11,644 nucleotides of DNA from positions 7,584 to 19,227 of the forward strand of contig DOMV01000363.1 of the NCBI GenBank assembly GCA_003509805.1, written 5' to 3'. The notes beneath the pieces were generated by a model, which saw only the letters and a program-made list of their open reading frames with translations, was not told the DNA's origin and ran no database searches. Shown here piece after piece: positions 1-7,060 of the stretch. Source of the DNA: Planctomycetaceae bacterium. Lineage in GTDB: Bacteria > Planctomycetota > Planctomycetia > Pirellulales > Thermoguttaceae. Both the position numbers and the translations under genes were made by a program. Numbering within the stretch: the stretch's first letter is position 1; the number at the start of each line of letters is the position of its first letter.

Positions 1-108
1 TGCCGCTCGAACGAGCCGTTTATGTCATTGTATAAACAGCGGTCAGGGGCGAGTGAGTGCGACAGGCGGACCTGACCAACTGTTCGCTTTCATCGCGTTT
101 TCAGTCTA
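1..108 (+). repeat. Dispersed intergenic repeat, left copy (cut by window edge)
   Basis: This is the inverted copy of a repeat also found at 6821-6970 and 7757-7918. Compared by eye with the reverse complement of 7757-7918, it shares TGCCGCTCGAA at 1-11, TATGTCATTGTA near 21-32, GCGAGTGAGT near 50-59, and the end block with TTTCATCGCGTTT near 88-100. The spacing between these blocks is almost unchanged over about 85 bp. The outer end on the left lies outside the window. The right end overlaps the stop codon and last codons of the minus-strand cysteine-cluster gene. There is no coding potential of its own. Whether it is a MITE remnant, a promoter cassette or an RNA-level element cannot be decided here. 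Confidence 0.72.
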
Positions 109-514
109 TCTCGATTTCGGCGGCGGCCCTTTCGATTTCCTCAACGGAATAAAGCCGGCCGCGGTTGCATCCCCGGCAAAAGCGGGCCACTTTTTTCCAC
201 GCCTTTTCGGATTCGATATTGCGCCGCCAAAACGGCCACGTCCGGCACTGGGCGGGGCGTTCCCCGTAAACCCGACAACCGGCGGTGTCGTCGGCGCACA
301 GGATGCAATCGCCCCCGTCCAGCTCGACCAGGCTCTTCATGCGTCCCCGGACCGTCCGCACGAACAGCGCCTCGAACTCGAAAGGCGTGTATCCGAGTTT
401 TTGCGCCAATCGCGCGATTTCGGCATCGTTGACCCAGACGTAGCCCGGCTCTCCCCGACAACATTTGCCGCATCGGGTACATTCGAACTGTAAACCGTTT
501 TCGTACCAGGGCAT
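101..514 (-). CDS. YkgJ-type cysteine-cluster (zinc/iron-chelating) protein
   Basis: A 137-residue cytoplasmic protein of the YkgJ / CxxCxxCC family (UPF0153-like). The family is thought to bind zinc or an iron-sulfur cluster, but its biochemical role is not established. The N-terminal ECTRCGKCCRG motif gives Cys12, 15, 18 and 19. Further cysteines lie at 70, 73, 80 and 90 (ending in an AQCRTWPFW motif typical of the family) and at 113 and 116. The length is normal for a compact member. The ATG at 514 is chosen because the cysteine motif begins only 11 residues later; no strong Shine-Dalgarno is visible. It starts 60 bp after the dapF stop on the same strand, so co-transcription with dapF is likely. 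Its stop codon lies inside a dispersed repeat. Confidence 0.88.
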   Translation of the reverse strand: MPWYENGLQFECTRCGKCCRGEPGYVWVNDAEIARLAQKLGYTPFEFEALFVRTVRGRMKSLVELDGGDCILCADDTAGCRVYGERPAQCRTWPFWRRNIESEKAWKKVARFCRGCNRGRLYSVEEIERAAAEIEID

Positions 515-574
515 GGAAAAATCTCGCCAAGTTCGGAAAAAGACGTAAAGGGACGGACGCGACCGCGGGACGAC

Positions 575-1471
575 TCAAGGGAAAAACGTTCCCTGAAAGA
601 CCTCGACCGCTTCGCCGCTCAGGAAAACATGATCGTTCGCCTCGCTCCATTCGATGTCGAGAATGCCGCCGTTCAACCGGACGGACGCCTTTCGCGCGAC
701 TCGGCCGGACAACGCGCCGGCAACCACGACGGCACAGGCTCCCGTTCCGCAGGCCAACGTTTCACCGCTTCCGCGTTCCCAAACCCGCATGCGCAGCTCA
801 ACCGGGGAACGGACTTCGACGAATTCCGCGTTGACCCGCCTGGGAAACTCGGGAGCCGCCTCCAACATCGGGCCGACGTTGCGGACCCACTCGTCGTCGA
901 TTTTGTCGACAAACACCACGCAATGCGGGTTGCCCATCGAAACGCAGGAAACCGGGAAGGGTGTTGCGGTTTTTGCGGTTTTCACGGTTTTTCCCCCGAT
1001 GGTGAAAGGAACGTCGATGACCGGCGCATCCGGGGGATTACCGGCCTGCGCGCGCAGCGTCGTCGGGACAAGAGCCGGATCGAGAATCGGCCGCCCCATA
1101 TCGACCCGGGCGCCCGCGACCCGGCCGTCTTTGATGAACAATTGCAGCGGAAGGACCCCTCGGCCTGTCTCAATGGAAACGTGGTCTTTACGGGCGATGC
1201 CGCGATCATACACCAGCTTGCCGACGCAACGGATCGCGTTGCCGCACATTTCGCTTTCACTGCCGTCGGCGTTGAACATCCGCATCCGGGCGTCCGCTTT
1301 CGAATCGGCGTCCGAACCCGGCAATACGAGCACAAGGCCGTCCCCGCCGACGCCGAAATGCCGATCGGAGATTCGTCGGGCAAGCTCTTCCGGATTTTCC
1401 GGGACCGGCTCTTCGAAACAATTGACGTAAATGTAATCGTTTCCGGCCCCGTGCATTTTCGTGAAACGCAT
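575..1471 (-). CDS. dapF: Diaminopimelate epimerase
   Basis: Interconverts LL- and meso-2,6-diaminopimelate, the last step before lysine and the source of the meso-DAP used in peptidoglycan. It is a cofactor-independent cytosolic enzyme using two cysteines. The 298-residue product starts MRFTKMHGAGNDYIYV, the classic N-terminus. It carries the catalytic pair Cys76 (SEMCGNAIRC) and Cys241 (GETLACGTGAC), plus the substrate-binding GNPHCV at 180-185. Length fits the family, slightly extended by an insert near residues 55-65. The open frame extends upstream to 1570, but those 33 codons cover a heptamer repeat and promoter-like sequence, so the ATG at 1471 is preferred. The YkgJ-like gene follows 60 bp downstream. 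A candidate promoter with a core shared by two other genes lies at 1499-1517. Confidence 0.97.
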   Translation of the reverse strand: MRFTKMHGAGNDYIYVNCFEEPVPENPEELARRISDRHFGVGGDGLVLVLPGSDADSKADARMRMFNADGSESEMCGNAIRCVGKLVYDRGIARKDHVSIETGRGVLPLQLFIKDGRVAGARVDMGRPILDPALVPTTLRAQAGNPPDAPVIDVPFTIGGKTVKTAKTATPFPVSCVSMGNPHCVVFVDKIDDEWVRNVGPMLEAAPEFPRRVNAEFVEVRSPVELRMRVWERGSGETLACGTGACAVVVAGALSGRVARKASVRLNGGILDIEWSEANDHVFLSGEAVEVFQGTFFP

Positions 1472-1498
1472 GATGATGATAAGTGAAAATTGATGATG

Positions 1499-1517
1499 AA
1501 TGTACTGGAAACGCGAT
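1499..1517 (-). promoter_or_regulatory. Candidate dapF promoter with the shared repeat core
   Basis: Read on the minus strand this is ATCGCGTTTCCAGTACATT, directly upstream of dapF. The first 15 bases (1503-1517 on the plus strand) are identical to the end of the dispersed repeats at 6821 and 7757. The hexamer TACATT occupies the position of TATAAA and TATAGA there, about 28 bp from the dapF ATG. No convincing -35 hexamer is visible, so a role as promoter is inference from position and recurrence. Confidence 0.5.
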
Positions 1518-1526
1518 TCCCGGTCC

Positions 1527-2228
1527 TTATCCCCTTTCTGCGTTGTCAATTGCCAATTGTCCACTGTCAATCGTCAACTGATCCAGTTCTTCCGGGTCGC
1601 AAATCCAACCACGGCAATTGGGGCTTCCGCACAGGCATTTCGCCGCACGGTCGGCCGGCCAAGCGTAATCGATGGTCAATTCGTCGCCGGGGAAAAGGTC
1701 CCGGAGCGTTTCCACCCAAACTTCGGCGGTTGGCGGGATCTCGTCGCCGGGATATTCGACCTCCGCGTCGTCATCTTCATCCTCGTTCGCCTCGGAAAAG
1801 TCGCCCTCATCGAAATCTTCGCTGAAAACGCACTCGTCCTCATCCTCCTCGTCGTACTCATCCTCGTCGAGGGATTCGAGGTTGCCCTCGATTTCGGTCC
1901 CGTCGAGTTCCTCCTCGGCGACGTAGTGCATGAGAATGCAATTCGGTTCGCACGAATGATTCATGTAGCAAAACGGGGCCGCCGGTTCGAGCACGCGATC
2001 CTCGCCGACGTCGATGCAGTAATCGCTGTGGTAGTCGGGATCGTGAATCACGCGACCGAAAACCCGGGCGATCGGCGTCCCGGCCGGGATGAAGGCGAAT
2101 GCGAACAGGCCGAGCCCGTACGAAGTCCTGCCGACGCGCACACCGGAAGGATAGACTTTATCGACATCGACTTCACCGCCGCGGATGTCCGACAGGCCGG
2201 GCGACGCGGCTGACGTTTTTTGAATCAT
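1527..2228 (-). CDS. SET-domain protein (putative lysine methyltransferase) with acidic insert
   Basis: A 233-residue SET-domain protein. The family transfers methyl groups from S-adenosylmethionine to protein lysines; the bacterial substrate is unknown. Visible motifs are GLGLFA (38-43), the SAM/pseudoknot motif NHSCEPNC (90-97), GDELTIDYAW (181-190) and a post-SET-like CLCGSPNCRG (198-207), whose cysteines with Cys210 could bind zinc. Between NHSCEPNC and GDELTIDY lies a very acidic, low-complexity insert (about 106-163) rich in Asp and Glu. The last residues (from about 217) are encoded by a heptamer repeat and may be acquired. A GTG at 2312 would add 28 unconvincing residues, so the ATG at 2228 is preferred; no Shine-Dalgarno is evident. 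A real methyltransferase is likely; its target is not predictable. Confidence 0.85.
   Translation of the reverse strand: MIQKTSAASPGLSDIRGGEVDVDKVYPSGVRVGRTSYGLGLFAFAFIPAGTPIARVFGRVIHDPDYHSDYCIDVGEDRVLEPAAPFCYMNHSCEPNCILMHYVAEEELDGTEIEGNLESLDEDEYDEEDEDECVFSEDFDEGDFSEANEDEDDDAEVEYPGDEIPPTAEVWVETLRDLFPGDELTIDYAWPADRAAKCLCGSPNCRGWICDPEELDQLTIDSGQLAIDNAERG
1544..1578. repeat. Tandem heptamer array (consensus TGTCAAT)
   Basis: Five consecutive 7-bp units on the plus strand: TGTCAAT, TGCCAAT, TGTCCAC, TGTCAAT, CGTCAAC. The array lies within the 3' end of the SET gene. Because 7 bp is out of phase with codons, three units encode a seven-residue period, seen as the C-terminal QLTIDSG / QLAIDN. Similar short heptamer arrays are scattered in many bacterial genomes. 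Function unknown. Confidence 0.8.
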
Positions 2229-2315
2229 GTGTTTGTGTACAAAAATTGGTGAATCTTCCGAAACAGGCCGCTCGGGTCCGTGGCGGACTGCCACCAACCG
2301 CCCGTGCGGCACGCA

Positions 2316-3389
2316 CTACCATTCGTCGCGTCGGCTTTCCAACCGATTGTCCGGCCGGCTTCCTTCGCTGTACAAATACGGCTGGCCGGTCATGATTAAA
2401 TAGGCGATGACGGTAAAACAATGGACTATCGGCATCGTCAGAATCATGCCGACACAACAGAGCAACATGCCTAAAGCACCGATAAGCCCGAACACGATAT
2501 AACTCAGGACGATCACGGAAACGTTGCCCCGGGAAAACCGCCAGGAGCTTCCGAGGGATTCAAAAATACCTTCGTTTCGATCGGCAAGGAAAAGATAAGA
2601 CCAGAAAAGCCGGGCATTGACGTAACACAAGCCCAGCACGCTGACCAAGGAGACGACGAGGGTAATGACGATCGGGATGGTGACGTCGGCGGCGCCCTGA
2701 TTATAATACCACAGCGGAAAGAGAATTCCTATCGCGACGCCAACAAACGGGAGCGCCACGATAAACAGGATAATCCCAACGAGGACGGCTTTCAATACAA
2801 GGCGGCCTTCACTGAAAATCATACTGAACGGCGGCGACGGGTTCCCCCGGGCGATGCTCAAGATCATCCGCAGGGCACCCAGGTAAAGCCAGATCGACGC
2901 CACCCAGGCTATGAAGGAGATGAAGTAGAGAAATAGCAACATGCCGATAAAGACTTCCTGGGAAACCGCCCCGGACGAGGCCAGGAGTTGGAGAATCTGG
3001 CCGAGAACATTCTGGAGAAAGTTGGGAACGGACATGATGACGACTATCCCGATCAACATGCCCAAATGGTTCTTGTATAAATTCCAAGTGTCGTTGAACA
3101 GTTTATCGAAGGACAGCTTGGAAGCGACGAGTGGCCCCTTGACGAACACGAACGGTTCGTCGTCGATTTCCGCCGGCGGCTGAAACGGGTTGCCGGTTTC
3201 GATATATTCCCGGCGCGACAAGTCCGACGGCGGCGAAGGAGGAATCGAGGGGACCGGTACGGGAACGGGCGGGGGCGGGGTCAGCGTTTGGACCGCCTGG
3301 CAAAACGGGCAACGGACCTGTTGGCCCGCGGCTTCGTCGGGAACGGTCAACGCTTCCGAACATTGCGAACAACGAAACGTAATTGACAT
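2316..3389 (-). CDS. Zinc-ribbon multi-pass membrane protein
   Basis: A 357-residue protein whose specific function I do not recognise. The N-terminus has a CxxC...CxxC zinc-ribbon-like knuckle (Cys7, 10, 27 and 30). A long Pro/Val-rich linker (about 38-55) follows. Hydrophobic segments lie near 110-138, 147-180, 199-228, 236-268 and 288-333, the last probably two helices, giving about six transmembrane passes. The ESLGSSWRFSRGN stretch before the final helices recalls DUF975/DUF4013-type or glycerophosphodiesterase-membrane-like proteins, so one of these is a possible assignment. On the minus strand GGAG sits six bases before the ATG at 3389, supporting this start. A GC-rich inverted repeat at 3408-3468 separates it from the upstream ligase gene. 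The SET gene begins 87 bp downstream. Confidence 0.82.
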   Translation of the reverse strand: MSITFRCSQCSEALTVPDEAAGQQVRCPFCQAVQTLTPPPPVPVPVPSIPPSPPSDLSRREYIETGNPFQPPAEIDDEPFVFVKGPLVASKLSFDKLFNDTWNLYKNHLGMLIGIVVIMSVPNFLQNVLGQILQLLASSGAVSQEVFIGMLLFLYFISFIAWVASIWLYLGALRMILSIARGNPSPPFSMIFSEGRLVLKAVLVGIILFIVALPFVGVAIGILFPLWYYNQGAADVTIPIVITLVVSLVSVLGLCYVNARLFWSYLFLADRNEGIFESLGSSWRFSRGNVSVIVLSYIVFGLIGALGMLLCCVGMILTMPIVHCFTVIAYLIMTGQPYLYSEGSRPDNRLESRRDEW

Positions 3390-3407
3390 AAAGTTCTCCG
3401 TCGATTT

Positions 3408-3468
3408 ACGAGCCGGGGATTATATCCCCGGATTATTTTTGAGTCCGGGGACACAGTCCCCGGCTCGT
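3408..3468. repeat. Nested GC-rich inverted repeat (REP-like)
   Basis: The 12-bp outer arms ACGAGCCGGGGA (3408-3419) and TCCCCGGCTCGT (3457-3468) are perfect reverse complements. Inner copies TCCCCGG (3425-3431) and CCGGGGA (3445-3451) let the same DNA form two small hairpins (3413-3431 and 3445-3463) instead of one long one. It lies between the ligase stop and the membrane-protein start. It might attenuate read-through, but no U-run follows on the minus strand. It resembles REP/palindromic-unit elements; only one copy is in this window. Confidence 0.75.
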
Positions 3469-3497
3469 GCTTATGTGTCCCAAGCTTGTCACTGAGT

Positions 3498-5633
3498 TTA
3501 CCGCCGGAGCATGACCCGACTGTCGGCCACGGAACACCCCTGGCCCTGCGGATGCACGATCAACGGATTGATGTCCATTTCCGCGATTTCGGGATGGTCG
3601 GCGACCATCCGGGAAATGCGCAGGATCGTGTTCACCAGCGAATCGACGTCGCTTTTCGGCGTTCCCCGGTATCCGTCGAGAACCTTGAACGCCTTGATTT
3701 CATGGACCATCCGTTCGGCGGAGGCTTTCCACATCGGGGCGAGCCGGAAGGAAACGTCCTTGAGCAGTTCGACGAGCGTGCCGCCGAGCCCGAACATGAC
3801 GAGCGGACCGAGACCGTCCCGGTTGCACCCGACGATCACTTCGACGCCCTTGGGCGCCATCTGTTCGATCAGGACGCCTTCGATCCTGGCCCCGGGAACG
3901 TTGGTCGCAATGTTCGCGAGAATTTTCGCGTGGCCCGCTTTCGCGCCGTCTTCCCCTTCGATGTTGAGGAGAACCCCGCCGGCGTCGAATTTGTGGACGA
4001 CGTCGGCCGACATGACCTTCATGACGACTTTCGCGCCCGCGTTTCCGGCGGTAATGTCCTTGACGATCGCGGCGGCTTCCTCGGCGCTGTGGGCGATGCC
4101 GCTCTTGAGCAGGGGCAGTTTGTAGCACTCGAACAAGGCGCGGCAATCGGCCTGCGTCATGTATTTCTCCGTTTCGTTGCCGAGGAATGCGGCGATGATT
4201 TTCGCGGCTTTTTCCTTGTCGCAATCGTCGAACCGGACCTCGTCGCGTTGCCCCATGTTCCGTAAATCGGCCAACCGGGTCGCCGCGGCCAGCGCGTTGA
4301 TCCCGTCTTCCGGGAAGGAATAGTTCGGGATGCCCGCCCGGACAAGTTCCACGACGCCTTTGGCCACTTCGTCGACGCCCATGAACGCGCAAACGAGCGG
4401 CTTGCCGACCTTTTTGGCGACGGGCGGAATGATTTTGCCGATATTGTCCGTATCGGTCATCGACTGCGGGGTGAGCAGGACGATCCCGAGATCGACGTTC
4501 GGGTCGCTCATGATCGTTTCCACGGCCGTTTCGTAGCGGTCGCTCCGGGCGTCGCCGATCACGTCGACCGGATTCCCCAGCGCCGCCGCGTCCGGGAGCT
4601 TCGGTTTCAAGGCTTCCTTGGTCGCATCGGAAAGCCGCGCCAGTTCGAGTCCGGCGGCAATCGCGGCATCGGTCGCCATGATCCCGGGGCCGCCCGCGTT
4701 CGTGATGATCGCGAGACGTTTGCCTTTCGGGAGAGGTTGCGTCGTGTAGATCGCGGCATTGTCGAACAGTTCGGAGATCGTGTTGACCCGCTGGATTCCG
4801 CTTTGCTTGAACAGGGCGTCGTAGACGGCATCGCTGCCCGCGAGGGAACCGGTATGGGAGCTGACCGCTTTGGCCCCTTCGGCGCTGCGGCCGGATTTGA
4901 GACAAATGATCGGTTTCTTTTTTTCCCAGAAGATTTTGGAGGCAATCTCCACGAATTTCCGGGCGTCGCTGATGTCTTCGAGGTACATCGCGATCACATC
5001 GGTTTCGGGATCTTCGGCGAGATAGGCGAGCAGGTCGATTTCCTTGACGTCGGCCTTGTTTCCGAAACTGACGAATTTGCTGAACCCCATTCCGCGGGCT
5101 TCGGCGTAATCGAGGACGGAGGTACACAAGGCCCCGGACTGCGAGATGAAGCCGAGCCGGCCGTGCTTGCAGATTTTGGCGGCGAAACTCGCGTTCATTT
5201 TAATCTTCGGGTCGGCATTGATGACACCGAGGCAGTTCGGGCCGATCATCGGGATTCCCGCTTCGCGCAGTTTGGCCGTGACCTGTTTTTCAAGTTCCGC
5301 GCCTTCGTGTCCCGTCTCCTTGAAACCGGCGGAAATGATGACCATTCCCTTGACTCCTTTCGCCTTGCATTCGTCGATGATTCCCATGACGAAGTTCGGG
5401 CGAACGATCAAAACGGCCAAATCGATCTGTTTTTCCGGGACATCGGTGAGCGATTTGTAGGTTTTGACCCCCAAAATTTCATCCGCCTTCGGGTTGACCG
5501 GGAATATCTCGCCGGTGTAGCCGTCACGGAGGAGGTTGTTGAGCATATCGAATCCGACGGTTCCGGCCTTGGTGGAAGCGCCGATCAAAGCAAGCGATTT
5601 CGGATGAAAAATACCGTCGAATTTTTGAAGCAT
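3498..5633 (-). CDS. Acetate/acyl-CoA ligase (ADP-forming), fused alpha-beta subunits
   Basis: A 711-residue member of the NDP-forming acyl-CoA synthetase superfamily (ACD, related to succinyl-CoA synthetase). It interconverts acyl-CoA plus ADP and phosphate with free acid, CoA and ATP, probably in the cytosol for acetate or other short acids. The order is alpha then beta. There is a CoA-binding Rossmann domain (about 8-140, with PKSLALIGAS and IGPNCLGVIN). The ligase domain follows with the phospho-histidine motif SSHTGSLAGSDAV (His about 260). A C-terminal ATP-grasp domain covers about 470-711, with VHKFDAGGVLLNIE. No C-terminal acetyltransferase is attached, so a Pat-type protein acetyltransferase is unlikely. 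Start choice: ATG at 5633 begins the usual MLQKF..FHPKS N-terminus; GTG at 5642 (preceded by AAAGG) and TTG at 5657 are in-frame alternatives. Substrate range cannot be read from sequence. Confidence 0.93.
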   Translation of the reverse strand: MLQKFDGIFHPKSLALIGASTKAGTVGFDMLNNLLRDGYTGEIFPVNPKADEILGVKTYKSLTDVPEKQIDLAVLIVRPNFVMGIIDECKAKGVKGMVIISAGFKETGHEGAELEKQVTAKLREAGIPMIGPNCLGVINADPKIKMNASFAAKICKHGRLGFISQSGALCTSVLDYAEARGMGFSKFVSFGNKADVKEIDLLAYLAEDPETDVIAMYLEDISDARKFVEIASKIFWEKKKPIICLKSGRSAEGAKAVSSHTGSLAGSDAVYDALFKQSGIQRVNTISELFDNAAIYTTQPLPKGKRLAIITNAGGPGIMATDAAIAAGLELARLSDATKEALKPKLPDAAALGNPVDVIGDARSDRYETAVETIMSDPNVDLGIVLLTPQSMTDTDNIGKIIPPVAKKVGKPLVCAFMGVDEVAKGVVELVRAGIPNYSFPEDGINALAAATRLADLRNMGQRDEVRFDDCDKEKAAKIIAAFLGNETEKYMTQADCRALFECYKLPLLKSGIAHSAEEAAAIVKDITAGNAGAKVVMKVMSADVVHKFDAGGVLLNIEGEDGAKAGHAKILANIATNVPGARIEGVLIEQMAPKGVEVIVGCNRDGLGPLVMFGLGGTLVELLKDVSFRLAPMWKASAERMVHEIKAFKVLDGYRGTPKSDVDSLVNTILRISRMVADHPEIAEMDINPLIVHPQGQGCSVADSRVMLRR

Positions 5634-5779
5634 GTCGGTCACGGCAAGCCCTTTCAAGAATGATGGAATAGTGATGGACGAAACCCATTATCAGGAACCC
5701 GTTGTCAGGAGAACACCAATACCGCAAGGATACCAAATCCCGAAACAAAAAGGAACGCCCCCCCGGATAATTCCGGCGA

Positions 5780-6805
5780 TCACCAAGGCCCTACAGCCGT
5801 CGCATCGGGTTCTTTCCGGACCGTCTCCAGGACTCCCGATGCGGCCAGGCCGTAAAAGGTGTATTCGACATCGGGTTCCGTATCCCACGGTCCGCCGGTC
5901 CAACCTCCGTCCGGATGACGGCGTCCTTCGAGATAACGGCGGAGTGAATCGATTTCAAGCCGACCTTCCGCACCCAGGTCGATCAACGCGATCATGGCCG
6001 TGAAGGTCGAAAGCAGATCGGACTCGGGAATTCGCGGATTCGCGCGAAATCCGCCGTCGTCCGTTCGTTGATTCAGCAGAAAATCGATGGAGGCGCCCCG
6101 GGCTGTCGGTGGTGGAACGGGAGAACCGGGAATTCGACCCGTGCCGGACCGCGATTCAAGCAGCCGGAGCAGAGCAACGGCTGCGGCGGTCGGATTTGTT
6201 CCGCCGTACCGTAATTTTTCCAGCTCGACAAAGCCGCCATCGGAACGGCGACGGCGCAGGATCATCGCTCCCATCTTGTTTTTTCGCATTTCATCGATCC
6301 CGAGCAACTCGCCGGTCGCCGCGACGAGAAACGTGTGATACGTGCTCGAATAGGGCGTGTTCCGCGAAGAAGCGTAGCCGCCATCCTCGCATCGAAAACG
6401 CGACCATTGTTCAAGGGCCCATTCTTTCATGGTCGCATCGCGGGAATCAAAAACGCTTGTCCCGGTTTCCGCTTCAAGCAGGACGGCCGTTTGGAGAAAG
6501 GAGAAAACATCGGTTGCCGTGAAGGAAGACACCCGGCTTGCCGTGAGAAACGACCGCAGAAAACGATAAGCGTGTGTGACCGTTGATTCGTCCAATTCGC
6601 CGAGCAACGAGAGGCCGCGGACGGCAAAGCCCGTGTAATAAATATCTTCCGTTGCGGATTTCCCGTGAAACCCGCCGCCGGGTCCCTGTGCGGCACGCAA
6701 AAACGTCGCAGCCCGGCCCCGTACATCGTCGTCCAACCGGCCGATCCCTTGTGAAAGACGTAAAGTCAGTTGGAGGAAGTATGGCAGCATCGGTTGGCCC
6801 GGCAT
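5780..6805 (-). CDS. Prenyltransferase/terpene-cyclase-like alpha-alpha toroid protein
   Basis: A 341-residue protein with the fold of protein prenyltransferase beta subunits and squalene/terpene cyclases. At least five repeats show the GG(F/Y/W) turn followed by an aromatic/Thr helix: GPGGGFHG (about 41-48) with YYTGFAV, EDGGYASS with STYHTF, SDGGFVE, DDGGFRAN, and PDGGWTGGP with EYTFYGLA. The last repeat is the most prenyltransferase-like. The D-x-C zinc ligand pair of catalytic beta subunits is not seen; the only cysteine is in RFRCEDGGY. No cyclase DxDD motif was seen either, so a structural or binding role may be more likely than catalysis. ATG at 6805 is used; ATG at 6790 is an alternative and would leave a longer leader after the promoter-like repeat end at 6819. 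The stop overlaps a possible tiny downstream frame. Confidence 0.82.
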   Translation of the reverse strand: MPGQPMLPYFLQLTLRLSQGIGRLDDDVRGRAATFLRAAQGPGGGFHGKSATEDIYYTGFAVRGLSLLGELDESTVTHAYRFLRSFLTASRVSSFTATDVFSFLQTAVLLEAETGTSVFDSRDATMKEWALEQWSRFRCEDGGYASSRNTPYSSTYHTFLVAATGELLGIDEMRKNKMGAMILRRRRSDGGFVELEKLRYGGTNPTAAAVALLRLLESRSGTGRIPGSPVPPPTARGASIDFLLNQRTDDGGFRANPRIPESDLLSTFTAMIALIDLGAEGRLEIDSLRRYLEGRRHPDGGWTGGPWDTEPDVEYTFYGLAASGVLETVRKEPDATAVGPW

Positions 6806-6818
6806 TGATCGGCCCGGA

Positions 6819-6836
6819 TTTATACTGGAAACGCGA
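6819..6836 (-). promoter_or_regulatory. Promoter-like end of repeat before the toroid gene
   Basis: On the minus strand the repeat end reads ATCGCGTTTCCAGTATAAA, finishing in the -10-like TATAAA (revcomp of 6819-6824). Only about 14 bp separate it from the ATG at 6805, so transcripts would be nearly leaderless, or start translation at the ATG at 6790. The same block precedes the genes starting at 7729 and 1471. Promoter role is inferred from position and recurrence. Confidence 0.5.
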
Positions 6837-6970
6837 TGAAAACGAACATTTGACCAAGTTTTCCTGCCGCACCAACTCGCCCCAACTCCAGTACAAGGAA
6901 TTGCTTAAACGGATCGTTCGAGCGACAGGCGATTGTGCGCGGGAGGATTGTCATGCCGTTTACCGGTATA
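6821..6970 (-). repeat. Dispersed repeat, complete copy 1 with imperfect terminal inverted repeats
   Basis: The first 30 bp (6821-6850) are identical to 7757-7786. The rest aligns with 7787-7918 more loosely: CCTGCCG near 6863, GTACAA near 6890, TTCGAGCGACAGGCGATTG near 6917 and CCGTTTACCGGTATA at the far end. The left end TATACTGGAAACG and the reverse complement of the right end, TATACCGGTAAACG, form an imperfect terminal inverted repeat. No target-site duplication is evident. It occupies most of the 255-bp gap between the toroid gene and the 222-residue membrane protein gene; I see no gene in that gap. Confidence 0.78.
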
Positions 6971-7060
6971 GCAGGTCTTCAGGACGAAAACGCTCAAAAC
7001 AGGAACCGGGAACGAAGCGTCGCGCCGCGACCGGCGAACCCGTCAAACAAGGAGCGGAAA

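Noticed and set aside
629..1486. Long plus-strand open frames (629-1486, 654-1430) opposite dapF
   Set aside because: They mirror the dapF coding strand, have Arg/Pro/Ala-rich composition typical of GC-rich antisense frames, and show no recognisable domains.
1672..1926. Ser-rich plus-strand frame (1672-1926)
   Set aside because: It is the direct antisense of the Asp/Glu-rich insert of the SET gene, which turns GAx codons into serine codons.
2229..2315. Another repeat copy upstream of the SET gene
   Set aside because: TTTGTGTACAA near 2231 matches the repeat interior, but the surrounding sequence does not align, so chance is as likely.
3486..4265. Plus-strand frames opposite the CoA ligase (3486-4265, 4737-5663) and the 475-codon minus frame at 3700-5127
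   Set aside because: The ligase has clear domains across the whole region. The others are shadows rich in Arg/Asp/Phe with no motifs.
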